Assembly: GCA_036495525.1 (NCBI GenBank)
Contig: DASXMR010000023.1
Span: forward strand, 62,001 to 126,000
Direction: 5' to 3'
Source of the DNA: DASXMR01 sp036495525
GTDB lineage: Bacteria; Actinomycetota; Actinomycetes; Streptosporangiales; Streptosporangiaceae
DNA: 64,000 nt
Shown here: positions 25,370-33,714 of the stretch, piece by piece
How positions within the stretch are numbered: the first letter of the stretch is position 1
Layout of the letters: every line of letters starts with the position of its first letter
The notes under the pieces: model-generated
The model's database searches: none
Told to the model about the DNA's origin: nothing
The model's input: the letters and a program-made list of their open reading frames with translations, nothing else
Position numbers and translations under genes: made by a program

Positions 25370-27112
25370 ATGATCAGCAAGCGTTTCCCGGTCATCGCTG
25401 CCTTTGCCCTCGTGGCGGCGTTCCTGCCGTTAGCGGCCGGGTCAGCCGCTACCGCGGCGGGTCACCAGGCGCCCGCGGCTAAGGCTTACCACGCCACCAT
25501 CGGATCGGTTACCCGGCTGGCACATGTGTCCAGCATGACGAAGCTGCCTGCCATCCGCGAGGCGCTGACCGCCAGGCAAGCCCGGCGCGTGGCCACCTTC
25601 CGCTCGCCGGCCGGGCCCGATCCGGCTTCCAGGGTCGCTTATCCGCTTGCGCATAAGGTCAGCGCTACCGACCGGCTGCGCCGGGCTGGCGGTGAAGCGC
25701 CCGTGATCCACAACTTCAACGGGCTGAGCAACAGCGACGTGTTCAAGGTCTTCGGCCAGGATGAGCCGGTGACCCCGCCTGACCAGGGGCTGTGCGTGGG
25801 TCGTGATGCCACCCTGCCAGGCGACCCCAAGGCTGTATTCGAGCCGATCAACGTCGAGATCAGGGAGACCACGCCGGGCGGCAAGCTGCTGCGGCCTGAC
25901 ATCGGCGGGCCAACGTTCTACCAGGACCCGTTCAGTGACGGCGACGTGCGGTGCGTGTACGACCCGTCGACGCAGACCTTCTTCTTCACCGAGATCGGGT
26001 TCCCCGTCGCCACCGGCATCGCGCCTGACTTCAACAACGACACCGATGACGTCGTGGTGATGAACGCCCATGGCATCGCTGCCTACCAGTTCGACGCTTC
26101 GCAGGGCGGCAACTGCCTCGGTGACCAGCCCAAGGTGGGCTTCGACAACAATGCGCTGGTGATCTCCACCGACCAGTTCTGTGACCCGGAGGAGTCCGAC
26201 TTCGAGGGTGCGCTCCTCGTCGTGATCTCCAAATCCCAGCTCGTGAACGAGGACGCGAGCGTCAACGTGGCCGACGTCGGGCCGCTGTCGCTGGCTGGCG
26301 CCCCGGTCACCGGCCTTGACCCGGCAATCGACACCGGTTCAGGCCAGGAGTACCTGGTCGACTCGGTGCCGTTCCTAGCCGATGGCTTCACGCCCGACCC
26401 TGTCGGCGACACGCTCGGCGTGTGGACCCTGCGGAACTCCAGGTCGGTCACGACCGGCGTAGGCAATCCAACGGTGACCGGCACGGTGGTGCCCAGCGAG
26501 GCCTATGCCTTCCCGGTGCCCGCGACCAGCACGGGCGATGGGTCGACGTTTGCCGATCCGCCATGGACGATCACGTCGGAGACCGCGCTGAACCCGGACG
26601 ACAGCCGGCTCAGCGCTCCGGTCAACGTCACCCACGGCCCAAACGGGATCAGGCTGTGGACCGCGCTCGACGCGGCGGTCACTCCGGACGGTGCCACGGC
26701 GTCGCAGGACGCGGCGGCCTGGTTCGAGGTCGACCCGGTCCATCCGAGGGTGGTGAGGCAGGGCTACGTCAGCGCCCCGGCAGGAGACAGCCTGCTCTAC
26801 CCAGCGATCGCGGTGGGCCAGTTCGGACCTGCAGCGCTGACATTCACGATCACCAGCAGCACGCTCGACCCGAGCGCCGCCTTCACCACCCTCGGCTCGC
26901 ACGCGATCACGATCGCGGCGGCTGGCAATGCGCCGCATCAGAGTTTCGCCGAGGCGCTCGTGGGCGAGGCGCGCTGGGGCGACTACTCGTGGGCTGTCGC
27001 CGACCCGGACAACGGAGGCGTGTGGCTGGCCACTGAGTACATCCCGCCGGCCGCGTTCCAGGCCGAGGTGGACAACTGGGGCACCGAGGTGTTCGAAGTC
27101 AGCCGGCCTTAA
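25370..27112 (+). CDS. Secreted protein of unknown function, beta-propeller-like
   Basis: The 580 residues begin with a Sec signal peptide (basic MISKR, hydrophobic core FPVIAAFALVAAFLPLAAG, small residues before a cut near ATAAG). The mature part has recurring beta-rich segments such as VRCVYDPSTQTFFFTEIGF, PKVGFDNNALVISTDQF and RWGDYSWAVADPDNGGVWLATEYI, which suggest a propeller or sialidase-like fold. Two Cys pairs may form disulfides outside the cell. No catalytic motif is clear. ATG 25370 is preferred over ATG 25346 because GGAAGGG lies 5 nt upstream. The position opposite a SARP regulator suggests joint control. Confidence 0.75.
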   Translation: MISKRFPVIAAFALVAAFLPLAAGSAATAAGHQAPAAKAYHATIGSVTRLAHVSSMTKLPAIREALTARQARRVATFRSPAGPDPASRVAYPLAHKVSATDRLRRAGGEAPVIHNFNGLSNSDVFKVFGQDEPVTPPDQGLCVGRDATLPGDPKAVFEPINVEIRETTPGGKLLRPDIGGPTFYQDPFSDGDVRCVYDPSTQTFFFTEIGFPVATGIAPDFNNDTDDVVVMNAHGIAAYQFDASQGGNCLGDQPKVGFDNNALVISTDQFCDPEESDFEGALLVVISKSQLVNEDASVNVADVGPLSLAGAPVTGLDPAIDTGSGQEYLVDSVPFLADGFTPDPVGDTLGVWTLRNSRSVTTGVGNPTVTGTVVPSEAYAFPVPATSTGDGSTFADPPWTITSETALNPDDSRLSAPVNVTHGPNGIRLWTALDAAVTPDGATASQDAAAWFEVDPVHPRVVRQGYVSAPAGDSLLYPAIAVGQFGPAALTFTITSSTLDPSAAFTTLGSHAITIAAAGNAPHQSFAEALVGEARWGDYSWAVADPDNGGVWLATEYIPPAAFQAEVDNWGTEVFEVSRP

Positions 27113-27130
27113 GCCTGGCTAGCCGAAATG

Positions 27131-27166
27131 CACGGCGCCGGCCAGCGTGGCCTGGCCGGCGCCGTG
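27131..27166 (+). terminator. 14-bp perfect hairpin after the secreted-protein gene
   Basis: CACGGCGCCGGCCA, an 8-nt loop, then TGGCCGGCGCCGTG. It is located 19 nt after the stop codon and is the best intrinsic terminator candidate in this part. Confidence 0.8.
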
Positions 27167-27258
27167 CTGCCATGGCGTCGGCGTCGGCCTTACCCGAGCA
27201 GCAGTGCTCGACTGCCGGCAGCTGCGCGCGGTCAGGTGGCCGGGTTGAATAGAACGCG

Positions 27259-27828
27259 ATGACAAGTCTCACGATTAGCCCGCTGACTGCCGAGCGATGG
27301 CCGGCGCTGGAGGACCTGTTCGGCAGATCCGGAGCCTCGAACGGGTGCTGGTGCATGTACTGGCGCCTCGGTCCGCGCTACCGGGACCGGCCACGCGAGG
27401 ACAACAAGAAGGACCGCAGGCAGCTCGCGTCAGCTGAGCAGCCGCCGGGACTGCTCGCCTTCGACGGTGCCGTCCCGGTCGGATGGTGTGAGCTCGCGCC
27501 GCGGAGCGACCTGCCATGGCTGGCTCATGCCCGGTTCTTCCAGCCCGTGGATGACGCGCCCGTGTGGGCGCTGCCGTGCTTCTACGTCCGCCGCAGTCAC
27601 CGCGGCCAGGGGGTTACCGGAGCCCTCATCGAGGCTGCTGTGACCGCAGCAGCCGCCGCTGGCGCCCCGGCCGTGGAGGCATACCCGGTTGACACGGCGG
27701 TGCCAGCGCACACCGGGAACCTGTTCCCCGGCGTTGCGTCGGTCTTCGCCCGGCACGGCTTCCGCGTCGTCGCCCGGCGCAAGGCCGATCGTCCGACCAT
27801 GCGGCGAGACATCGGACCCTCCGCGTGA
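27259..27828 (+). CDS. GNAT-family N-acetyltransferase
   Basis: The 189 residues show an acetyl-CoA-dependent transferase with the subfamily marker NGCWCMYWRLG near residue 29, the beta4 strand WALPCFYVRRSHRGQGV with the acetyl-CoA pyrophosphate loop (RRSHRGQG) and a C-terminal segment GVASVFARHGFRVVAR. The CWCMYW variety is widespread and functionally undefined. ATG 27259 is 92 nt after the hairpin, so it is probably transcribed alone. Confidence 0.83.
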   Translation: MTSLTISPLTAERWPALEDLFGRSGASNGCWCMYWRLGPRYRDRPREDNKKDRRQLASAEQPPGLLAFDGAVPVGWCELAPRSDLPWLAHARFFQPVDDAPVWALPCFYVRRSHRGQGVTGALIEAAVTAAAAAGAPAVEAYPVDTAVPAHTGNLFPGVASVFARHGFRVVARRKADRPTMRRDIGPSA

Positions 27829-27920
27829 CGGGCCTGGCTCACCCCTGCACCATCTCCGGCCGGCCCGCAGCTCGCCGGGCCTTGCTGCTTCGGGCCTCGC
27901 TGATCTGTGCGCTGCCGGGC

Positions 27921-29435
27921 TCAGCTGGCACAAGCCCGGAACTGCGGGCGGTATCCGGGCGGCGTCGGATCGATGAGCAACTGCCCCTGGCTGGATGCCA
28001 GGTAGAGCTTGATCCGCCAGGTGGTGCACGCAGCTCCGGCCGGGCTGTCGGCCGGCATCTGATGGCTGACGAAGGTGACCGTGGCGATCGCACTGCCAGG
28101 GCCGTCGCCGATCTGCCGGAGCACAGCCGCTGAGTCGGATGTGCTGCGGAAGTCAGCGTGAAACTGCGGCGGAGTGACGATCAGCTTGGCGCGCGGGCTC
28201 AGCAGGCTGTAGTAGGCCGCGAAGTCGTGGTCGTTCACCGCGGTGAAGTACGCCGTCACGACCCCGGCCACCTGGCTCGCCCGCGGGTCGGCAGCGGCCG
28301 CGGGCGTGACCGCGACGCTGATCGCGCCGGGGTTCGGTGACTGGCCACCTGGCGGTGGCTGGCTCGGCGGGGGAGACACCGGCGGCAGCGGCGCCGGGCT
28401 CGGCTCCGGCTGCGACGGGGACGGCACTGGAGAGCTGCCCGGCGGCGAGGCGCCGGGCGATGTGCCGGGCGCCTGGCCGCCCGGTGCGCCGCCTGGCGCC
28501 TGAATCGAGGCCCGGGCGAAGTCCTGTCCCCGGTGCAGAATCGCGCCGATGCCCGCCCCGGCGGCAGCGGCCACGACGGCGCAGATGGCGACGATGGCGA
28601 TCCTGCCGCGGCCGGGTGGCGGCTGCGGACCGGGACTGCCATCCGGCGGGCCGTTTCCCTCGCCGGACGGTCCTGCTGGCGACGATCCGGGGCCGTGCGG
28701 ACGAGCAGCCGGCTGGCCAGCCGGGGCAGCGGACCAGGGCGGGCCGGACCCGCCCGGAGGTCCGGGCGCCCCGTGACCGGCTGCAGCCCGTGCTGAGGCG
28801 GCTCCAGCCGCCTCGCCCGCGACCGCAGGCGCTCCGGCCGCCCCGGCCGCGGACGCAGCGGCTCCGGCCGCTCCGGCCCAGGCTGCGGTGCGCCCGGCTG
28901 TCCGGCCGGGCCCGACGCCAGCCCGCGAGGGTTTCGCTTCGGCACTGCCAGGGGAGCCGGCTGGGGCTGCGCCGCCTGCGGAAGGGCCGTCAGGACCTGA
29001 CCCGCCGTGGGCCTGGCCGCCTGGTTGCCACCCCCCATCAGGACCTGGCCCGCCGGCGGCAGGGCTGCCTGGTTCCCGCTCCCCTGATGCCGGGCCGCCA
29101 GCCGCAGGGCCGCCGGGCACAGAGCCCGCCGGGGAAGGGTAGCCGCCGGCCGTCGGCCGGGCAGCGGACTCGCCGGGCTCAGCAGCGCTGGCGGGCGGCG
29201 CTCCTGGCCGGTCAGGGGGCACGGCGTGCGGGATGTACAGGTAGCCGTACGGATCCCTGGCGGTGAGGTTGCCAAGCCGGCGCAGCTCGGCGGCGTCGGC
29301 ATCGGTCAGATCCCGGTCGGGCGGGTGGCTGGCCGGCTGGTCACCGGCCGGCTCGCCAGGGAGGGCGGCACCGCACATGGTGCAGTACGCCTCCTGCGCG
29401 GATTCGCGAAATCCGCAGGACGCGCACACTTTCAC
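27921..29435 (-). CDS. Zinc-ribbon, Pro/Gly-rich single-pass membrane protein
   Basis: The 504 residues consist of an N-terminal zinc ribbon (CASCGFRE...CTMCG), a long disordered Gly/Pro/Ala-rich cytoplasmic region (about 75-295), one transmembrane helix (GRIAIVAICAVVAAAAGAGIGAIL), a Pro-rich spacer, and an extracytoplasmic NTF2-like domain (VVTAYFTAVNDHDFAAYYSLLSP and following). This layout is common in actinobacteria and suggests envelope sensing, with no known partner. GTG 29435 has GGAG 5 nt upstream. It is divergent from thiI and converges with the GNAT gene. Confidence 0.78.
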   Translation of the reverse strand: MKVCASCGFRESAQEAYCTMCGAALPGEPAGDQPASHPPDRDLTDADAAELRRLGNLTARDPYGYLYIPHAVPPDRPGAPPASAAEPGESAARPTAGGYPSPAGSVPGGPAAGGPASGEREPGSPAAGGPGPDGGWQPGGQAHGGSGPDGPSAGGAAPAGSPGSAEAKPSRAGVGPGRTAGRTAAWAGAAGAAASAAGAAGAPAVAGEAAGAASARAAAGHGAPGPPGGSGPPWSAAPAGQPAARPHGPGSSPAGPSGEGNGPPDGSPGPQPPPGRGRIAIVAICAVVAAAAGAGIGAILHRGQDFARASIQAPGGAPGGQAPGTSPGASPPGSSPVPSPSQPEPSPAPLPPVSPPPSQPPPGGQSPNPGAISVAVTPAAAADPRASQVAGVVTAYFTAVNDHDFAAYYSLLSPRAKLIVTPPQFHADFRSTSDSAAVLRQIGDGPGSAIATVTFVSHQMPADSPAGAACTTWRIKLYLASSQGQLLIDPTPPGYRPQFRACAS

Positions 29436-29633
29436 CGAAGCTCCAGCACTGCCACCATCGCTGTGACCAGGATGTCTGCACTTACAGTAACTAAGGCATC
29501 ACTTCGTGTTCACAATGGCTCTGCCTGCCGTCGGCTCGCACCCGGATCGCGCCCCCTGGGACCTCACTGACTCGCCGCACGGCCGGGCCAGCGGATAGTG
29601 CTGGCACAGCTGACGTGCTGGCACACTGAAGAG

Positions 29634-30878
29634 ATGTCCGCGCTGCCCGCGACCACCCCCCCTGCGCCCGCCTCCGGCGGCCAGGGGCTGTATGAGCCGT
29701 GCGTGCTGCTCAAGCTCGGCGAGGTCGTGCTGAAGGGCAAGAACCGCCAGCATTTCGAGCACCTGCTGCAGGAGAACATCAGGCGCGCCGCGCGTGCGGC
29801 CGGCACGCCAGTGCGGATCTGGCAGCGTGACGGCGTGATCGTGCTCCGCGCGGCCCCGGCGGAGACCGGCGGCCCTGGCGCGGAGGAAGCGGCCGACCAG
29901 CTCGCAGCCCGGATGCGCGACGTGATGGGGCTGGCGCGGGTCTGCCGTGCGGTCCGCGTCGCCAAGAACGTTGACGCGGCGGTAGCCGCTGCGCTCCAGC
30001 TGACAGCCGGCCGTCAGGGCACCTTCGCGGTCCGCGCCCGGCGCCGCGACAAGCGCTTCGGTGTCACCTCCGGCGAGCTGGCGATCCTCATCGGTAACCG
30101 GATCCGGGAGCAGCACGGCCTCAAGGTGGACTTGCGGCATCCGGACGTGACGGTGTTCGTTGAGGTCGACCAGTCCGAGGTGTTCGTGTTCACTGGCGGC
30201 GAGCCTGGCCAGGGCGGGCTGCCGGTCAGCATGAGCGGCCGCGCTGTGGTGCTCATGTCCGGCGGGATCGACTCGCCGGTGGCCGCTTACCGGATGATGC
30301 GCCGCGGGCTGCGGTGCAGCTACCTGCATTTCTCCGGGATGCCGCTGACCGGGCCCGAGTCGGTGTACAAGGCCTACGGGCTGGTGCGCGAGCTGGACAA
30401 GTTCCAGGGCGGCTCACGGCTGTTCGTCGTCGCGTTCGGCCGGGCACAGCAGCGGCTGGCCTCCTCGGGCGCCGGGCGGCTGCAGATCATGGCGCAGCGG
30501 CGGCTGATGCTGAAGACCGGCGAGGCGCTGGCCCGGCGGATGCGCGCCTCGGCACTGGTCACCGGTGACTCGCTCGGCCAGGTCAGCAGCCAGACGCTGA
30601 CCAACATCACCGCGCTGGACGACGCGGTCGCGCTGCCGATCCTGCGGCCGCTCATCGGCCTGGACAAGCTGGAGATCATGGCCGAGGCGCGGCGGATCAG
30701 CACGCTGGCGATCTCCGAGCTGCCCGACCAGGACTGCTGCTCGCTGCTGACGCCGCGGCAGGTCGAGACCAGGGCCAGGATCGAGGACCTGCGCCGGATC
30801 GAGGCCCGGCTGGAAGCCGATGACCTCGCCGAGGAACTCGCCGCAGCAGCGCAGGAACACACCCCCGGCCGGTCGTGA
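29634..30878 (+). CDS. thiI: tRNA 4-thiouridine synthase / thiazole sulfur carrier enzyme ThiI
   Basis: ThiI adenylates U8 of tRNA for 4-thiouridine formation and can supply sulfur to ThiS. The 414 residues comprise an N-terminal ferredoxin-like domain (LLKLGEVVLKGKNRQHFE), a THUMP domain and the PP-loop ATP pyrophosphatase motif VVLMSGGIDSPVA (about 205-218). The C-terminal rhodanese domain of E. coli ThiI is absent, so sulfur delivery must differ; ELPDQDCCSLLTP holds conserved Cys. ATG 29634 is chosen; GTG 29598 is an alternative. Thiamine genes lie about 6 kb downstream, which fits but does not prove a thiamine role. Confidence 0.9.
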   Translation: MSALPATTPPAPASGGQGLYEPCVLLKLGEVVLKGKNRQHFEHLLQENIRRAARAAGTPVRIWQRDGVIVLRAAPAETGGPGAEEAADQLAARMRDVMGLARVCRAVRVAKNVDAAVAAALQLTAGRQGTFAVRARRRDKRFGVTSGELAILIGNRIREQHGLKVDLRHPDVTVFVEVDQSEVFVFTGGEPGQGGLPVSMSGRAVVLMSGGIDSPVAAYRMMRRGLRCSYLHFSGMPLTGPESVYKAYGLVRELDKFQGGSRLFVVAFGRAQQRLASSGAGRLQIMAQRRLMLKTGEALARRMRASALVTGDSLGQVSSQTLTNITALDDAVALPILRPLIGLDKLEIMAEARRISTLAISELPDQDCCSLLTPRQVETRARIEDLRRIEARLEADDLAEELAAAAQEHTPGRS

Positions 30879-31002
30879 CCGATGGGCGGCCGCTGCCATG
30901 TCGTCAGGGGGTGGCCGGATCGGCCAGCACGGCCGTTCGCTGACGGCGGGACTTCGGGTGGCGGTCACCTCCCGGCAAGTCGCATGTGGCAGGCTCCGGT
31001 GC

Positions 31003-31011
31003 GGAGGTGAT
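31003..31011 (+). promoter_or_regulatory. Strong ribosome-binding site that selects a TTG start
   Basis: GGAGGTGAT is a near-perfect anti-16S match. With the spacer CGCC it points to TTG 31016 rather than GTG 31007, which lies inside it, or GTG 30986 upstream. Confidence 0.75.
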
Positions 31012-31015
31012 CGCC

Positions 31016-31888
31016 TTGCACATCGGTCTGCAGATCCCGGACTTCACCTGGCCCGGCGGTCCGGCCAGGCTCGGCGGCGAGCTCGCCACGGTGGCCAGGA
31101 CCGCCGACGACGCGGGCTTTGAGTTCCTCGCGCTGATGGATCACTTCTTCCAGATCGGCGTGGTGGGCCCGCCCGAGCACGACATGCTCGAGGCCTACAC
31201 CACGCTCGGCTACCTGGCGGCGTGCACGTCCAGGGCGCAGCTGCTGACCCTCGTCACCGGGGCGGTATACCGGCAGCCGGGCGTCCTCGCGAAGATCATC
31301 AGCACCCTGGACGTGCTGTCCGGCGGCCGGGCCTGGCTCGGCATCGGCGCTGCCTGGAACGAGGAGGAGTCGCGCGGTCTTGGCATCCCGTTCCCCCCGG
31401 TCGCCGAGCGGTTCGAGCGGCTCGAGGAAACCCTGCAGATCTGCCTGCAGATGTGGCGCGGCGACGAGTCGCCATATCGCGGCGAGCACTACCAGCTTGA
31501 CCGGCCGCTGAACTACCCCAGGCCGCTGACCAGCCCGCACCCGCCGATCATGATCGGCGGCTCGGGCGAGCGCAAGACACTGCGCCTCGTCGCCCGGTAC
31601 GCGCAGGCGTGCAACCTGTTCGCCGGCCAGGACCTGGCGCACAAGCTGGACGTGCTGCGCGCGCACTGCGACGCGGAGGGCCGTGACTACGACGAGATCG
31701 TCAAGACCTGCTACTTCCGCTTCGACGTCGGGGAGAAGGGGGAGAAGGCGAACGAGATCATCGATCAGCTCGGCCAGCTCTCCGAGATGGGGTTTCACGC
31801 CGCCATCGGCCAGGTGCTGAGGGTTTGGGAGCTCACCCCGCTGGAGATCATCGGCAGCCAGGTGATTCCCGCCGTCTCCGCCCGCTGA
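31016..31888 (+). CDS. F420-dependent LLM-class oxidoreductase
   Basis: This TIM-barrel luciferase-like enzyme of 290 residues probably uses F420. The start LHIGLQIPDFTWPGGPARLG matches the usual family N-terminus if TTG 31016 is read as Met. MDHFFQI, LTLVTGAVYRQPGVLAKIISTLDVLSGGRAWLGIGAAWNEEE and PPIMIGGSGERKTLRLVARYAQACN are the standard blocks of the TIGR03560-like group. The substrate is unknown. The perfect Shine-Dalgarno sequence upstream decides the start. Confidence 0.88.
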   Translation: MHIGLQIPDFTWPGGPARLGGELATVARTADDAGFEFLALMDHFFQIGVVGPPEHDMLEAYTTLGYLAACTSRAQLLTLVTGAVYRQPGVLAKIISTLDVLSGGRAWLGIGAAWNEEESRGLGIPFPPVAERFERLEETLQICLQMWRGDESPYRGEHYQLDRPLNYPRPLTSPHPPIMIGGSGERKTLRLVARYAQACNLFAGQDLAHKLDVLRAHCDAEGRDYDEIVKTCYFRFDVGEKGEKANEIIDQLGQLSEMGFHAAIGQVLRVWELTPLEIIGSQVIPAVSAR

Positions 31889-31965
31889 CCGCGCCGGGCG
31901 CCGCCTGCGACCACCGGTCCGGCCGGGCCGCCAGCCTCATGTTTCACCTTGCCGGTCGCCGCCGG

Positions 31966-32394
31966 TCAGCCAGGGGCCGTGGCCGCCCAGCCGGTCCAGC
32001 GGCGCACGGTCACCGCGATTACCGGGCCAGCCGGCCGCGCGGCCCGGTACTGCGGGTAGCGGCTCGCAAGCAGCCGCAGCGGGCCTGCCAGGCCAGCCGG
32101 ATCATCGATGATCCGGGCTGAGCCGTCAGCGCGCACCCACCACAGCTCCGCCCAGTCCTCCGCGTAGTGGTCAGCGAGCACCGCCACGGCCGGGCTGGCG
32201 GCGATGTTCGCCAGCCGGCGTAGCCGCCGGGTCGACTTGGGCTTGTCGTCTACCGCCGTGTAGAGGACACCGTCCCGCAGCGCGAAGGTCACCGGCACCA
32301 GGTGCGGTTCGCCCGCCGGGGTGATCGTAGCCAGAACGGCGACCCTGGCGGCCGCGAGCAGCGCGGCTGACTGCGCCGCTGTGAGAGCTGGCAC
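31966..32394 (-). CDS. PPOX-class F420-dependent enzyme, Rv0121-type
   Basis: The 142 residues form a split-barrel flavin/F420-binding domain: AARVAVLATITPAGEPHLVPVTFAL, a short strand LYTAVDDKPK, NIAASPAVAVLADHYAEDWAELWWVRADGSARI and a C-terminal VIAVTVRRWTGWAA. The combination with DHYAEDW resembles the TIGR03668 (Rv0121) F420 group rather than PNP oxidase. GTG 32394 is the start. The DAHP synthase gene ends 12 nt upstream on the same strand, so the two may be co-transcribed. Confidence 0.8.
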   Translation of the reverse strand: MPALTAAQSAALLAAARVAVLATITPAGEPHLVPVTFALRDGVLYTAVDDKPKSTRRLRRLANIAASPAVAVLADHYAEDWAELWWVRADGSARIIDDPAGLAGPLRLLASRYPQYRAARPAGPVIAVTVRRWTGWAATAPG

Positions 32395-32405
32395 GCCAGC
32401 GCCCG

Positions 32406-33449
32406 TCAGCTGGCCGCCGCCACGGCCGGAGCCGGGCTCAGCTCGCGGTCCATCAGGGCCGCCAGCGCCGTGATCGCCCTGCCAAGCTCGCGCACGTCGT
32501 CGCCGGTCAGCGCCTGGTCACCGTCGCAGAGGGCGGTCTGCGGCTGCGGGTGCACGTCGACGATGAGGCCGTCGGCGCCGGCCGCGATGCCGGCCCGGCT
32601 GAGCGGCAGCACCAGGTCGCGGCGGCCGCCCGAGTGCGACGGGTCGACGATCACGGGCAGGTGCGACAGCCGCTGCGCGACCGGCACGGCGCTGACGTCG
32701 AGGGTGTTGCGGGTCGCGGTCTCGAACGTGCGGATGCCGCGCTCGCAGAGCACGATGTCGAGGTTGCCGCGCTGGGCGATGTACTCGGCCGCCATCAGCC
32801 ATTCCTCGATCGTCGCGTTCATCCCGCGCTTGAGCAGGACCGGCTTGCCCGCCGAGCCGACCGCCTGCAGCAGCGCGAAGTTCTGCATGCTGCGGGTGCC
32901 GACCTGCAGCATGTCGGCGTAGGAGCAGACCAGGTCCACGCTGGCCGGGTCGATTACCTCGGTGACCACCGGCAGGCCGGTCTCGGCCCGCACATCGGCG
33001 AGGATCCGCAGGCCAGCGGCGCCGAGGCCCTGGAACGCGTACGGCGAGGTTCGCGGCTTGAACGCGCCCCCGCGCAGCAGGCACGCACCGGCCGCCTTGG
33101 CCATCCGGGCCGCGGTGAGGGTCTGCTCAGGCGTCTCCACCGTGCATGGCCCGGCGATGATAGTGAGCGTCCCTGGCCCGACTGGCACCCCGCTCACCCG
33201 GACCACCGTCCGGCTGCGGTGATGCTCCCGGCTCACCAGCTTGTAGGGCACCGAGATCCGCACGACGTCGCTGACGCCGCGCTGGCTGCGCAGGCTGAGC
33301 GCGCTGAACTGGCTGATATCGCCGACTAGCCCGATGATCGTGCGGGACACCCCGCGGCTCACGAAGGCGTCGCCGCCCGCCGCCTGCACCAGGCCGACGA
33401 TCCGGTCGATGTCTGCCTGAGTGGCATCGGGGCTCATCACGACTACCAT
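32406..33449 (-). CDS. aroF: 3-deoxy-7-phosphoheptulonate (DAHP) synthase, type I-beta
   Basis: DAHP synthase condenses phosphoenolpyruvate and erythrose 4-phosphate, the first step towards aromatic amino acids. The 347 residues have an N-terminal ferredoxin-like regulatory domain (1-75) and a TIM barrel with AGPCTVET, RGGAFKPRTSPYAFQG, QVGTRSMQNF, LLKRGM and DPSHSGG. The regulatory domain is of the Thermotoga type, where aromatic amino acids inhibit. Many actinobacteria use the unrelated type II enzyme at this position. ATG 33449 has GGAGGAGG 5 nt upstream. An attenuator with an aromatic leader peptide precedes it. Confidence 0.92.
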   Translation of the reverse strand: MVVVMSPDATQADIDRIVGLVQAAGGDAFVSRGVSRTIIGLVGDISQFSALSLRSQRGVSDVVRISVPYKLVSREHHRSRTVVRVSGVPVGPGTLTIIAGPCTVETPEQTLTAARMAKAAGACLLRGGAFKPRTSPYAFQGLGAAGLRILADVRAETGLPVVTEVIDPASVDLVCSYADMLQVGTRSMQNFALLQAVGSAGKPVLLKRGMNATIEEWLMAAEYIAQRGNLDIVLCERGIRTFETATRNTLDVSAVPVAQRLSHLPVIVDPSHSGGRRDLVLPLSRAGIAAGADGLIVDVHPQPQTALCDGDQALTGDDVRELGRAITALAALMDRELSPAPAVAAAS

Positions 33450-33471
33450 CTGGTCCTCCTCCGGGAATGAC

Positions 33472-33501
33472 AAAAGCCCCGGGCCTATCGGCCCGGGGCT
33501 T
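33472..33501 (-). terminator. Attenuator hairpin in the DAHP synthase leader
   Basis: AAGCCCCGGGCC, loop GATA, GGCCCGGGGCTT followed by TTG on the minus strand: a 12-bp perfect stem with a short T-run, 23 nt before the start codon and after the leader peptide. It is a typical transcription attenuator. Confidence 0.82.
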
Positions 33502-33518
33502 AGAACTGGTCGCTCGCG

Positions 33519-33590
33519 TCAGCGCATCATCTGGCGGGCAACCGTCCCAGCGCGGGGCCGGCAGCCATAAAACCAGAACGCGTTAAGCAC
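33519..33590 (-). CDS. Leader peptide of the DAHP synthase gene (23 aa, contains FWFY)
   Basis: GTG 33590 opens MLNAFWFYGCRPRAG followed by TVARQMMR and a TGA stop. Codons 5-8 are Phe-Trp-Phe-Tyr, all three aromatic end-products of the pathway, and the stop lies 18 nt before a strong terminator hairpin. Stalling at these codons when aromatic tRNAs are uncharged would allow read-through into DAHP synthase. No Shine-Dalgarno sequence is seen, but a TAGGCT -10 element ends 7 nt before the GTG, so the mRNA is probably leaderless. The peptide is too short for most gene finders. Confidence 0.78.
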   Translation of the reverse strand: MLNAFWFYGCRPRAGTVARQMMR

Positions 33591-33597
33591 GGGCGGT

Positions 33598-33603
33598 AGC
33601 CTA
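33598..33603 (-). promoter_or_regulatory. -10 element of the DAHP synthase leader transcript
   Basis: TAGGCT on the minus strand ends 7 nt before the leader-peptide GTG, the spacing expected for a leaderless transcript. No strong -35 is visible. Confidence 0.5.
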
Positions 33604-33714
33604 GCGCATTCTGCTGGGCCCGCGCTGGCTGGCAGCCGCAAGGCCGCCGAAAACTGCCGGGTGGCAAGATGGCCCCACCGCGCAGCACGGGTCGGCGTGC
33701 TGGACAGGGTCGGC

